Source: Lithobates sylvaticus (lineage: Eukaryota; Chordata; Amphibia; Anura; Ranidae). Taken from it: a DNA stretch of 64,000 bases. The position numbers and the translations under genes were made by a program. This document shows, one piece after another, positions 12,034 through 23,400 of the stretch. The DNA is taken from assembly GCA_028564925.1 (NCBI GenBank), contig CM053029.1, positions 433,081,893 through 433,145,892 on the forward strand, in the 5' to 3' direction. The notes under the pieces are model-generated. The model did not search any database, was not told the DNA's origin, and saw nothing but the letters and a program-made list of their open reading frames with translations. Positions within the stretch are counted from its first letter, which is position 1; every line of letters starts with the position of its first letter.

Positions 12034-12216
12034 TCTACACACGGTCGGAAATTCCGGCAGAAAATGTCCGATCGGACAATGTCGTCTGAAAATCTGACCG
12101 TGTGTGGACTCCATCGGACTTTTTCCGTCAGAATTTCCGACTGAAAAAATTTGAGATCCTGCTCTCAAATTTTCTGACAACAAAATCCGATCAGACTTTT
12201 TCCAATCGTGTGTAGG

Positions 12217-13081
12217 TGTCAGAGAACTCACGCGTTCCATGCCCGTCCTCGTCCAGTAGGGGTTAATCTCCGTTCGGCAAGCGCCAATACCCATGCGCAG
12301 CCTTCTCAACGAAACCGAACGTGCGGGCGTACCCGCGTACCAACGCTGACCTGTGCGCGCCCTCGTTTGTCAATACGAACGAGGGCACGCACTTCCACGT
12401 CAGCACGAACGTGTGCGCGTAATCACGCACGGACCCATACCTCCACCAATCCCAGCACAAGGCGCCCTATATAAACAGGGCCTTCACATGGTGTCAGTGC
12501 TGGATCGTCTTCAGTCTTATCTCCTGAATACCTGCCTGAAGTTCCTGCCTACCTTGGTCCTGATTCACCTGGTTTTCCTGTTACCCTTCCTGGATTGACC
12601 CCGCTTACTGACTGCTTCCTTTGGTTTGACCTCAGCTTGGATCCCTGGACTACGGCTCTGCTCTCTGATTCGGTACTTTATCACCTGCCTGTTGCCAACC
12701 TATTGCCTGCCTTGACCACGAACTTGCCTTCCGCTTTGTACCTTGTTTGCCAGCCTGTTGCCAACCTATTGCCTGCTTTTTTGACCACGGACTTGCCATC
12801 TGCCTTGTACCTTGTTTGCCAGCCAGTTGCCGACCTGTTTTCCGTCTTGACCTCGCAGTGCCTTCACCCACCTGTTCGGCCGTTCCTGCACAGCCTTGGA
12901 TACCAACGTGTACACCAGCTCTCCAGAGGAACCAGTCCTTCCAAGCACCAGTCTACCAGCCGCAGGCACTTGCACCCTTTCGTGCCCCAGCACTCCCTGT
13001 TCCCACCACCAGGGGTGTTTGGACCGGAACCGTGCACGAGGCCATCCCCAGCATCCGGACTCCGCTGTAAGGTACGTGATA
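12217..13081 (+). repeat. 5' LTR of the chromovirus
   Basis: Begins TGTCA and ends TGATA, a near inverted pair. A TATA box (TATATAAA) lies at 12,468-12,475, placing the transcript start near 12,498. The R/U5 start includes GCTGGATCGT at 12,499-12,508, the reverse complement of the primer-site sequence just downstream of the LTR. Confidence 0.92.
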
Positions 13082-13097
13082 GTACGATCCAGCCAGA
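13082..13097 (+). promoter_or_regulatory. Probable self-priming primer-binding site
   Basis: ACGATCCAGC at 13,084-13,093 lies three bases after the LTR and is exactly complementary to 12,499-12,508, near the predicted RNA 5' end. Tf1 and sushi elements prime reverse transcription with their own RNA 5' end in this way, and no tRNA complement is evident. The leader before the gag ATG is only 16 nt. Confidence 0.65.
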
Positions 13098-14140
13098 ATG
13101 GAGTCCGAAGGGGGTGCCTCGCCTTTGGAAGCTTTGTGCCAACAGATGTCGGCCCTTACCCTGGCAGTCCAGGGCCTGCGAGATGGCTACCATCAACTAG
13201 AACAGAGAGTGGAATCCATGGCCCCGGGCTCTGCAACTCATCAGGCCTCCTTGGCATCCCGGTTTTCTGGCTCAGCAACCTCTGCATCAGCACCCACAGT
13301 AATGATGCCACCCCCAGAACCTCGTGTGCCCCCACCGGAACGGTTTTCAGGGGACCGCAGTAAGTTCCGCTCCTTCAGGAATGCCTGCCGGCTCTACTTC
13401 CTGCTACAACCTCGCACCTTCTCCCTGGAGAGCACTAAGGTGGGGTTCATAGTCTCCCTACTCCAAGGGGAGCCTCAGACCTGGGCCCACCGTATGTTGG
13501 AACAAGCCAGTCCTCTTCTGGATACCCTGGACTCATTTTTGGATGAAATGGCCAAGTTGTATGATGATCCTCAACGCACTACAACAGCAGAGGCCAGCCT
13601 CCATGCTCTCCAACAAGGGCGCCGGCCAGTAGAGGACTACGTAACAGACTTCAGGCGGTGGAGTTCCGACACCTCTTGGAACGACGCCGCACTCCTCTAT
13701 CAGTTCCGCATAGGCCTCTCTGAAGCTCTGAAGGATGAGCTAGCCCGAGTGGGGATTCCTAGTACTTTGGAGGATTTGATTCAGCTGTCTATCCAGATAG
13801 ACCGTCGTTTAAGAGAGCGGAGGTCCGAGAGGTCCAGCTTGACACGCCCCACATGGGTGTTACCCAAGGGTCCCAACTACCCTCCTACTCCCGTTTCCAA
13901 CGTGCCTGCTGCCAACTCAGGAGCACCAGAGCCCATGCAAGTCGGCCTACTCCGCTCACCATTATCACCCGAGGAGAAACAGCGGCGTCGCCAGAACAAC
14001 CTCTGCCTCTACTGTGGGGAAGCTGGGCACTACGCCAACACATGCCCGAATAAGATCCGTAAGTTCAATTCATCATCCCGTGTGCCTTTCGCCTTGTCTC
14101 TAATAAAAGCCGCTCACATCGCTGTTCCTATTTCCTTACA
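13098..14140 (+). other. Chromovirus gag region
   Basis: Starts at an ATG 16 nt after the LTR. It encodes a retrotransposon Gag with an N-terminal coiled segment, a capsid-like middle part and one CCHC zinc knuckle (CLYCGEAGHYANTCP, about 14,003-14,046). It is the particle-forming portion of the fossil element. Confidence 0.85.
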
Positions 14141-15960
14141 GCTCCCAGGAGAAATACTCCAAGTCCAGGCTATAATTGACTCTGGCGCATGTAGCTGCTT
14201 TGTGGATCATGCCTTCGCTCTACAACATAACATCCCATTAACACCTAAGCAGCATCAACTCTCCATACGGCTAGCAGATGGGTCAAATATCAAGTCCGGG
14301 CCTATTACCCTGGAGACACAACCCCTATTCACCAGCATCCCACCAGGTCACCAGGAGCTACTCCGCCTGGATGTCATCTCCTCACCTTTGTTTCCTGTCA
14401 TCCTAGGAATGCCTTGGCTACAGGCCCACAATCCCCAGGTCAACTGGGTCACCGGTGAGGTGACCTTTCAGTCCTCTTACTGTCTACAGAACTGTCTCAA
14501 GACCTTCCACCAGATTCCACCAGTTATTGGGTGCCTAAAAACGGACTCTGAATTCAAAGAGTTGGTGCCGCCAGTGTACCACAACTTCCTGGACGTGTTC
14601 GATAAACAGAAAGCAGACACCCTTCCTCCCCATCGGGTCTACGACTGCCCGATTGAGTTATTACCTGGGGCCGAAATCCCTTTCGGGCGGATCTTTCCCC
14701 TGTCCGAACCTGAACTCCTGGTCCTCAAGGAGTACATCGATGAGAACCTCAAGAAGGGATTCATCCGACATTCCTCCTCCCCAGCGGGAGCCGGAATATT
14801 CTTTGTGGAAAAAAGAGATCACTCACTCCGCCCATGTGTGGATTACAGGGACCTGAATAAAGTGACAATTAAGAATCGGTACCCGCTTCCACTAGTCCCG
14901 GAATTATTTCAGAGACTCCGCTCAGCAAAAATATTTACGAAGTTGGACCTACGTGGGGCCTATAACCTGATCAGAATACGCAAGGGTGACGAATGGAAGA
15001 CAGCATTCCGAACACGTTTTGGCCACTTCGAATATTTAGTCATGCCATTCGGACTATGCAACGCCCCGGCCACTTTTCAGCATTTTGTTAATAATATTTT
15101 CAGAGACTTTCTAGATTCCTTTGTAATCGTCTACCTGGACGATATCCTGATATTCTCCACCTCTCTAGAAATTCATCGTGATCATGTCAAGCAAGTTCTG
15201 GGCAGATTAAGGCAACATGGACTTTACGCAAAAGCCGAAAAATGTGAATTTGAACGCCAGACCATTCACTTCCTCGGCCTGGTTATCTCAACTGGGGGTG
15301 TAGCCATGGATCCCCAGAAAGTCTCTGCCATCATGTCCTGGCCACCTCCAAATGACAAAAAGGGGGTGCAACGTTTTGTCGGGTTCTCAAATTTTTATAG
15401 AAAATTCATCAGGAACTTCTCCAAGATCATCGCACCTATCACTCAGCTCACCAAGAAGCAAAGCCACTTCCAGTGGACTTCAGCGGCCCAAACCGCCTTT
15501 GACCAATTAAAAAGGGCATTCACCTCCGCTCCAGTACTGAAGCACCCTGACCCTGCATTACCCTACACTCTGGAGGTCGATGCTTCAGAGAGTGCAGTGG
15601 GAGCCATCCTGTCTCAACGCCAAGGACCCAAGTCTCTAATGCACCCGGTGGCTTTCTTTTCCAGGAAACTAGGTGTATCAGAAAGGAACTATGATGTAGG
15701 TGACCGAGAACTCCTAGCAATAAAACTGGCCCTGGAAGAATGGCGGTATCTCCTGGAAGGGGCAGCACATCCGATACTGATCTTCACAGATCACAAAAAT
15801 TTAGAATACCTCAGAACTGCCAGACGCCTTAGACCCCGACAGGCCAGATGGGCTCTTTTCTTTTCCCGTTTTAATTTTCATATTACTTATCGCCCTGGAT
15901 CTAAAAACGTTAAACCCGATGCCTTATCCCGAATGTTCACAGAACTTGAAACCCCGTCTC
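14141..15960 (+). other. Chromovirus protease, reverse transcriptase and RNase H regions
   Basis: The aspartic protease motif DSGA lies near 14,178. The reverse transcriptase has LDLRGAYN near 14,945 and the catalytic box YLDDILIF near 15,131-15,155. RNase H follows with a VDASE segment near 15,580 and TDHKNLEYL near 15,785. The order protease-RT-RNase H-integrase is that of Ty3/Gypsy elements. Confidence 0.9.
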
Positions 15961-16109
15961 CACCAGATACTATCCTGCAAGCAGGGAATTTTCTCCTGCC
16001 CCAATCCAGTTTCATGACACAGCTCCGCCAAGCTTCCGTGGAAACACAATTACCTCCGGGCATCAACCTTCAGGAGAAGGATGGGTTTTTTTTGGCTCAA
16101 CAATAAAAT

Positions 16110-17400
16110 TTTTATCCCTCAAGACCTACGCACCACCGTCTTACAGGCCTGCCATGACTATCCTCTGGCGGGTCACTTTGGGGGCCACAAGACTATGGAT
16201 CTAATCCAGAGACACTTTTGGTGGCCAAATCTGGCCAGGGACTGCAGGAATTATGTTAACTCTTGTCTGATTTGTCTCAGAAATAAAAGCAGTAAAAACA
16301 AATCATGGGGCCTGCTAAAACCACTGTCTATTCCCGAGAGACCATGGGACAAAATCGCCATGGATTTTATTGTGGAGCTTCCCCCCTCTAAAGGGTTCTC
16401 TTCTATTTTTGTGGTGGTAGACCGCTTTTCTCGGATGGCACATTTCATTCCCATGAAAGGGACACCTTCAGCAATTGAAACCGCCAGGATCTTCATTAAA
16501 GAAATTGTCAGACTTCATGGAATCCCCAGTGACATCGTCTCTGACCGTGGAGTGCAGTTCACGTCCAAGTTTTGGAGGTCGTTATGCAAGGCACTAGGTA
16601 TTAAATGTAGTCTCTCTTCAGCTTACCATCCACAGACCAACGGGCAGACCGAACGTACCAACCAAACGTTGGAACAATACCTACGTTGCTTCTCCTCGTT
16701 TTCCCAAGAGGATTGGGCCTCATTGCTTCCCTTGGCAGAATTTGCTTTTAACAATTCCATCCACTCCACCACAAACCAATCACCGTTTTTCTCCAACTAC
16801 GGATTTCATCCCTCCTTTCTACCCGCACTTGTGCCCGAATCTTCTGTACCGGCTGTTCAAGATAGACTGGATTTCCTTTCCTCCAACAACCAGATGCTCA
16901 GGGAAACTATTGCTAAAGCACAGGAGGATGACAAAAAATACTTCGACAAGAAGAGAAGGGGAGAATTGAACTTGGAGGTAGGAGATCGTGTGTGGCTATC
17001 TACTACAAATTTAAAACTAGCATGCCCCTCCAAGAAATTGGGACCTAGATACTTGGGCCCTTTCCCTGTCAAGAGAAAGGTCAACCCAGTGGCCTATGAA
17101 CTTGAACTCCCTGCCTCATTCAGGATACATCCGGTGTTTCATGTCTCCCTACTTAAACCTGATGTTCCAAATTCCTTTCCAGATCGTGAAGTGGGACCTC
17201 CGGAGGCTATCCGAGTGAATGGGGAAGAGGAATTTGAAATTGAAGCTATCCTGGATCACAGAAAACGGCAAGGTGAGGACCAATATTTAATTAAATGGAA
17301 AGGTTTTGGCCCAGAAGAAAATTCCTGGGAACCAAGAACGAATCTTCATGCCCAGAGACTTATACAGGCTTTTCATCGTTCCCGCTCCCAGGGTTCATTT
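16110..17400 (+). other. Chromovirus integrase and chromodomain regions
   Basis: The N-terminal HHCC zinc region (GHFGGHKT ... CLICL) is near 16,170-16,290. The DDE core is marked by AMDFIVELP, SDRGVQFTS and PQTNGQTERTNQ. A GPY/F-type module (RYLGPFPVKRK) follows near 17,050. The chromodomain, near 17,230-17,385, contains YLIKWKGFGPEENSWEP, which is thought to guide integration by binding modified histone tails. Confidence 0.9.
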
Positions 17401-17439
17401 CAAAGAGGCATCCGGAGGCTGCCTCTAAGGAGGGGGCAA

Positions 17440-18304
17440 TGTCAGAGAACTCACGCGTTCCATGCCCGTCCTCGTCCAGTAGGGGTTAATCTCCGTTCGG
17501 CAAGCGCCAATACCCATGCGCAGCCTTCTCAACGAAACCGAACGCGCGGGCGTACCCGCGTACCAACGCTGACCTGTGCGCGCCCTCGTTTGTCAATACG
17601 AACGAGGGCACGCACTTCCACGTCAGCACGAACGTGTGCGCGTAATCACGCACGGACCCATACCTCCACCAATCCCAGCACAAGGCGCCCTATATAAACA
17701 GGGCCTTCACATGGTGTCAGTGCTGGATCGTCTTCAGTCTTATCTCCTGAATACCTGCCTGAAGTTCCTGCCTACCTTGGTCCTGATTCACCTGGTTTTC
17801 CTGTTACCCTTCCTGGATTGACCCCGCTTACTGACTGCTTCCTTTGGTTTGACCTCAGCTTGGATCCCTGGACTACGGCTCTGCTCTCTGATTCGGTACT
17901 TTATCACCTGCCTGTTGCCAACCTATTGCCTGCCTTGACCACGAACTTGCCTTCCGCTTTGTACCTTGTTTGCCAGCCTGTTGCCAACCTATTGCCTGCT
18001 TTTTTGACCACGGACTTGCCATCTGCCTTGTACCTTGTTTGCCAGCCAGTTGCCGACCTGTTTTCCGTCTTGACCTCGCAGTGCCTTCACCCACCTGTTC
18101 GGCCGTTCCTGCACAGCCTTGGATACCAACGTGTACACCAGCTCTCCAGAGGAACCAGTCCTTCCAAGCACCAGTCTACCAGCCGCAGGCACTTGCACCC
18201 TTTCGTGCCCCAGCACTCCCTGTTCCCACCACCAGGGGTGTTTGGACCGGAACCGTGCACGAGGCCATCCCCAGCATCCGGACTCCGCTGTAAGGTACGT
18301 GATA
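17440..18304 (+). repeat. 3' LTR of the chromovirus
   Basis: An 865-bp copy of the 5' LTR with about one visible difference. It is preceded by a polypurine tract and followed by the GTAGG target duplication. Confidence 0.92.
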
Positions 18305-18501
18305 GTAGGGAATTCCGACGGACAAAGTGCCACGCATGCTCATATCAATATACGAGACCAAAGCTATTGGCTACTAGTCTCTACGTGGTTCCGTCGTATG
18401 CAACGAACGTCACCACGTTCAGAATGATCGGATTTTCCGACAACTTTGTCCGACCGTGTGTATGCAACACCAGTGTCGGACAAAATCCGTCGGAAAAAAT
18501 C

Positions 18502-18502
<1 letters not shown>

Positions 18503-18585
<83 letters not shown>
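18503..18585 (+). repeat. 83-base A homopolymer
   Basis: An uninterrupted A run inside the right half of the split MITE, followed by C and 11 more A. It causes poly-Lys and poly-Phe frames on both strands that are not genes. Confidence 0.9.
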
Positions 18586-18586
<1 letters not shown>

Positions 18587-18645
18587 AAAAAAAAAAACCG
18601 ACGGATTTTGTGGTCGGAATTTCCGACCGTATGTACGGGGCATAA

Positions 18646-20316
18646 GAGCGAGAATCTTTGCTATAATTTTTGCATCATTATTTAGGAGGGATATGGCACA
18701 ATGGGACCCACATTGCAGCCTATGCTTGCCAGGTTTGGGTATGACAACAATGGGTGCTTCATTCATAGAGTCAGGGAGTTTACCTTTCTTAAGAGAGTCC
18801 TGGAATGTCTTAAAGAGCCTGGGAGCCAGGTCCTCTATGTGTGGCCCGGAGTTTTACTGGTTGGTAATAGGCGTATGGCCGTAGTTACTTCCTCTAGAGT
18901 GATAGGTTTATCTAGGAGGAGTTGCTAGGGGGTGCTGAGTGCTGGAAAGTCAAGTGATTCAAAGAAACCCATAAAGGTTTGCTCTGAAAGTACAGTCGTA
19001 TCTTCATAGAGCTTGCTATAGAATTTTGCAAAAGTTGGTTGATAGTCAATGCGTCAGAGGTAGTTGACCTGTCTGGGAGTTGAATTTCGACAATCGAACT
19101 GTCCTGAAAGTCCATGTGGGCAAGATATGCAAGAAGCCTACCATTGTTCCCCCGATGCTCATGAATGAGAGAGGTACAGTTGTTGCTTCCTGGTCAAATC
19201 CACCATAGGAACCTGTAGTGCTTGATGAGCGTCTGTCAGCATACCACCAGTCTCAGAGGAAGGGCTATCCGCATGGCGGCCACGTTCCTCATCCAGTGTT
19301 TTTTGGAGAGCATCTTGCGCGGCCCACCCAACAGATCTGTATCGTTTGATACGTAAGATATATGAGCCCCTGACCACCGCCCTAAAGGTGTCCCAAACAG
19401 GGCCCCCGGCTGCAGAGTCAGAGTTGGAAGACCAGTTAATTGGCCATGTCAGTCAGGATGGACTCCAAGATTTCCGGCGTGGAGATCTAGAGAGGGCTGA
19501 GTCTCCATGCCTGAAACTAGGGTCTTTTGCCCAAAGTCAAACCCACCTGTATTATGGAAAGTTCAGACACTGTCTGGCACAAATATGCTATGGACTGGAC
19601 ACAGGGTAAAAGGTCACCCGTGGCCAGGGGATAGTGTATTCTGGAGAGGGTTGCATAAGACCTGGACTGGCAGAAGTACACCCTGTCTCTGGGATATTTC
19701 CAGCGCCACAGATCCACATATCCATAGGTATTGCACCACACACAAAACAATTTAGGTTTCAACCTATCTAGTTCAGGCTGCAACACAGAGTTAAAATCCC
19801 CAAGAATGAGCATGGGACAGCTAGGTAATGAGGCAAAATGCACATTGAGTTCAGAAAACAGTGTAGCCGTGACTGGAGGGGAAGGTAAACCGTGACCCAC
19901 AGGTAGGGTCCAGAATAACTTGATGGCATAAGAATGGTAACCCTTTACGAATTAGGATCGCAACCCCCCGGGCGTAGTTAGAATAGGTAGAGTGGTAGAG
20001 TGGCCACCCAATGTTTTTTGAGGGCCAGAATCTTAGAACCTATGAGATGAGTTTCCTGGAGGCACAGGACATGCGGTTTACGTAGCTTCAGGGCATCGAA
20101 GACAGATGCTCTTTTAAATTTAGAGTTCAGTCTGCGGACATACCACAAGCAAATGTTTACTGTGGACATAGGGTGGATATTAAAACCTCTAGGGTAGGAG
20201 GGAAGGAGGGAGGGGGGGGGGGGCTCAAATAGGGCTCTCCATCTCCGGTCACAGCTACAGGAGGTTGTGGGGGTCACAGTGTTGCACAAGCATACATCCA
20301 CACATACAGCTAACAC
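18646..20316 (-). pseudogene. L1 ORF2 N-terminal part: endonuclease and RT start
   Basis: The minus-strand frame ending at 19,978 carries the AP-endonuclease start (VNICLWYVRRLNSKFKRA, then CLQETHLIG). The frame 19,517-19,900 continues with LILGDFNSVL. Near 18,640-18,766 the RT entry motif VIPKPGK and SLLNNDAKIIAKILA are readable. Translation then stops at a MITE edge and resumes at 12,033 with RLQKVILSLIPPDQ, showing where the insertion split the gene. Several frameshifts separate these segments. Confidence 0.75.
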
Positions 20317-20639
20317 ATAACAGTAAAACTATGTACAATAGCATAATCATTACCAAGTGAGGGTAGCATTATCTCTGCCCAGTTCCAAAAAAGGGAAGTG
20401 GGCTTATACCCCGAACTTGTACCATGTGTGGGGTGCATGGCCAGCAACAGAAAGTAAAAAAGTCCTCAGAAAAACAAAATAGTCAGTGTTTAGCAAAAAA
20501 TCAGGGGGGGTTTAGGAAACTCACCCCAAGGCAGCTCAGGCCTGCTCAGGAACTGATGGTCAGGTATTCTTCCACAGGAAGTGTGTGTGGTCGACCAAAC
20601 TTTTGCTTAGCGCTTCGATAGTGGGTAACAAAGGAATGA

Positions 20640-21680
20640 GGGGAAAGGGTAGAGAGAAGAAAATAAATCAGCTTTTACAGCTTAGTGTGTGGACCTCCAT
20701 CAAGCAGGTGGTTTAGGGGGTGGGGTAGTGATTCCCACCAGGATAGGGCATCTTGTGGGGAGTGGAAGAATTGAAGTCTACCCTAGTGGGTAACCCGGAG
20801 GGTAGCAGGGAACAGCATTGAATATTGGATATCCTGCTCCCGGAGTTTCTGCTTGACACACTGGTTACTGGCTCTTCGGTTGCGGACTGTTGCAGAGTAG
20901 TTAGGAAACAGGGACACCACAGCGTTGTTGATCCAAAGATTTTCCCTTCTTCCTGGCTGCCCCCAAAATGGAATCACGATCCCTGTAATTAGGGAGGCGA
21001 ATCACCATCGTACGTGGAGGGTGACATTTAGGGAGTTGACGCCCAGGGACTCAGTGAGCACTCTCAGTCACAAAGCAGGGGAGAGTTGATTTCGGACAAA
21101 TTTTGACAGCTTTCCAGGAAGGCTACGGGGTCAGAACCCTCCACCCACTCCGGGAGACCAACCAGACGCAGGTTGTTCCTGCGGAGACGGTTCTCGAAGT
21201 CGTCCACCTTATCCTCCAGGGTTGCAATCTTCCCCCCATAGGTATTGAGTTTGGGCAGGATGGGGTTAATGGTGTCTTATAGGTCACTAATACGTTGCTC
21301 AGTCTCAGTAACCCTGCCACGTATTTTTTGCATGTCCTGCCGCATGATCGTTAAGTCAATCTTTAGGCCATCCACCTTCCCCATAAGGTCTGTATGGTTT
21401 ACTTTAATAATAGCGAGGACCTCCAACAGTGTAGGCCCCTTGCCGTCATCCGTGACATCCGCACCCGGGGTCGCCTACAGGGACATGGCCGGGGGGGTCC
21501 GGGATCTTGGGAGAAGGTGGCGAGAAGGCGTCCTGGCTGTCTCCAAATAGATCAGGAGTGGATACTGGTAATGCGCTAGGCCAATGGACGGTGTTGCGGT
21601 GGCCATCTTGGCAGGAACGGGTAGTGATGCTCATCGTAGCCGGAGGTTGCTTCTTCCCCCTGCCGCTTTGCCATCCACCA
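20640..21680 (-). pseudogene. L1 ORF1 (RNA-binding protein) remnant
   Basis: ORF1p forms trimers that coat L1 RNA. On the minus strand near 21,675 a start MAKRQGEEATSGYDE is followed by a low-complexity segment. Then come a heptad-rich coiled coil (about 21,390-21,250) and the RRM landmark ENRLRRNNLRLVGLPE near 21,150-21,200. The C-terminal domain includes LREQDIQYSMLFPATLR near 20,800-20,850. Frameshifts near the start and a stop in the coiled coil (plus-strand about 21,280) make it non-functional. Confidence 0.75.
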
Positions 21681-22108
21681 AAACACCTCCCTGGGATGCA
21701 GAAAACGTTCCTGCCCGGGTAGACGAGACTTATGGTCAGGATGTTGCAGGATGGTAGAAGGAAAGCCCGGAGCTGCACAGGAACACGTCTGATCACATCC
21801 TGTGCTAGGCCACAACCCCCTCGGTGTCCAAACTTATTTTGAACACAAGATCTGTCTCCTCTCCCCTGAGAGAACCGGGATTTGTGTGTTTACACACACA
21901 GATCCCGGTTCTCGCTCTGTCACGAGCGATCGCGGGTGCCCGGTGGGCACTCGCATCGGCTCCGGGCACACGCTACGGGCGTGTGCCTCCTACAGCATCT
22001 TAAAGGGCTAACGTACAGTTACGGCGGCTCGCCCAGGGGAGCCAACCTGCCACAGTACGACTGCGGCAGCTGGTCCAGAACTGGATAGAAAAAAATAAAG
22101 TTTTGGCT

Positions 22109-22735
22109 TTAAAGTGGAATTCTGTAGTCTGTAGTCTTAAAACTGCTCCCTCCCTCCTTCTAACACCTATACTATCTACCCTGGGAAAGAAAGATGCTTA
22201 CACTTACCTAATCACAGGCCACTCTGATCCAGTCACATGATCTCCCCAGTGTCAGCTAGCACTGGCTACAGGGAAGAGGAGAGATCGCTCCGACAACGGC
22301 TGGATAGTTTTGCACAGAGCAGCCCTGATTCTCTTCTTCTGGGGTCCCCCGCCGGCACTCCTGGCCCCTCATCTTCATTGGGTGCCTCCAGGGAAAGCAG
22401 TTTTCCCATGCGTGCTGGCTCCCAAGTCCCACTGCTGTGTTCCTTAATACAGACAGCGGGACTCGGCCCCCAATTCATTGGATTTGATTGACAGCAACGG
22501 GAGCCAATCACTCCTGCTGCTGTCACTCTGTCCAATGAGGAGAGAGACAGCGGCGGGAGCACTTTGCTAGATCGGATGGGCTCAGGTAAAGAAAAGAGGG
22601 GGTGTCTGGGGGGCAGCTGCAGCACATAGAATGCATTGAGGTGAAAAGGCTTAATAACCACTTTAATATATGTGTTAGAAAAGGGGTGGAAGCAGTTTTA
22701 AGATTATATAGTTTTATCCTAGAATTCCACTTTAG
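22109..22735. mobile_element. TTAA-type MITE with AAAGTGGAATTC ends
   Basis: The left end TTAAAGTGGAATTC and the right end GAATTCCACTTTAGA are inverted. The interior has a GC-richer core (ttgacagcaacgggagccaat) that also appears near 46,280. No transposase. Confidence 0.7.
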
Positions 22736-23400
22736 ATAAAACATCAGGAAATAGAGCTAACAGTTGAGAACAAAAAAAAAATCCCGTTATACAAATAATA
22801 AATTGATTCACTTGGGGCATATTCACACATTCCCTGGTGGTGAATCAATCACTGCCATTTAAAACACATATAAACAGAAAAAATAGTGTGCTTAGTGCAA
22901 AAGGAGGTAATGCAGAAACCTATATTCCGGACACAAAGAAATTACAAAAATAATTTATTTAAAAAGGTGCGCAAAACAAATATCTTTGTAGTGATAAATA
23001 CAAAAATGTGTGTGTAAAAAAAAAAAGGTTAACTGATATTAAATGATAATAAAACAATGTGCATCAAATAAATGGTAAAATAGTAGTCCCAGTAGTACCA
23101 TATAATTCACCATATAATTCACTTTTGCATAACAAAGATGTAAACTTCAAAGAGAAATATATAAAAGTCCAAATTTGAAATCTTGAAAATGTGTTTTGCT
23201 TGTGCTACTCTTACTTTTGTGACTATAACTTTTAATAAATCATGTGCTTTTAGCATACTAGTCCAGTGATGGCGAACCTTGGCACCCCAGATGTTTGGAA
23301 ACGACATTTCCCATGATGGTATCCTGAGTGGTGGCCCCCCATGTCGTGGGGGTCCCCCCCCAAAATTCACACCGGATCCTTATCCGAGCACACACCCTGA
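22736..23400. other. Unassigned DNA with a hAT-MITE end
   Basis: At 23,263-23,340 the sequence ccagtgatggcgaacctt with cccatgatg is the left part of a common vertebrate hAT-type MITE; the right part is missing. The rest is AT-rich with no coding signature. Confidence 0.4.

Larger units (their letters stand above)
12217..18304 (+). mobile_element. Tf1/sushi-type chromovirus (Ty3/Gypsy), almost whole
   Basis: This LTR element has two 865-bp LTRs, gag-like and pol-like regions and a C-terminal chromodomain, the order typical of vertebrate sushi-type chromoviruses. It is flanked by the 5-bp duplication GTAGG. The LTRs appear to differ at about one base, so the insertion is young. The coding region is largely open, with about one break. 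A polypurine tract (aaggagggggcaa) precedes the 3' LTR. It inserted into a MITE within the L1 and is the youngest layer of the nest. Confidence 0.93.
12034..18645. mobile_element. Second copy of the same MITE, split by the chromovirus
   Basis: The left part 12,034-12,216 starts with tctacacacggtcggaaatt. The right part 18,305-18,645 ends cgtatgtacggggca. Internal sequence matches the copy at 10,854-11,279. The GTAGG at 12,212-12,216 is repeated at 18,305-18,309 as the target duplication of the inserted LTR element. The right part contains an 83-base A run at 18,503-18,585. The MITE itself sits inside L1 ORF2. Confidence 0.8.
8783..21840 (-). mobile_element. L1-clade LINE, near full length, interrupted
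   Basis: On the minus strand the element runs from about 21,840 (5') to a poly-A tail at 8,783-8,791. Without its two inserted blocks it is about 5.6 kb, the size of a full L1. Parts in order are ORF1 (coiled coil plus RRM), an endonuclease, a reverse transcriptase with YADD and a Cys-rich C-terminus. Stops and frameshifts are scattered through both ORFs. The flanks show a near-matching 7-mer (catactt/caaactt), a weak target duplication. It inserted into the TTAA element. Confidence 0.85.
8174..22090. mobile_element. TTAA-flanked element, copy 1, holding a 13-kb nest
   Basis: The left part (8,174-8,782) begins TTAACCACTTCAGCCC and matches other copies in this window. The right part resumes at about 21,841 with the hairpin-like segment tgtttacacacacagatccc shared with the copy at 53,664 and decays near 22,090. 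The two halves are split by an L1 insertion. There is no transposase, so it is a non-autonomous TTAA-target (piggyBac or Kolobok-like) element. Confidence 0.75.

Noticed and set aside
12595-13200. Open frames within the LTRs (12,595-13,200 and 17,818-18,645)
   Set aside because: They are LTR sequence repeated at both ends of the chromovirus. Their 3' parts differ only because of flanking DNA.
18364-18884. Poly-Lys and poly-Phe frames
   Set aside because: Translations of the 83-base A homopolymer inside a MITE.
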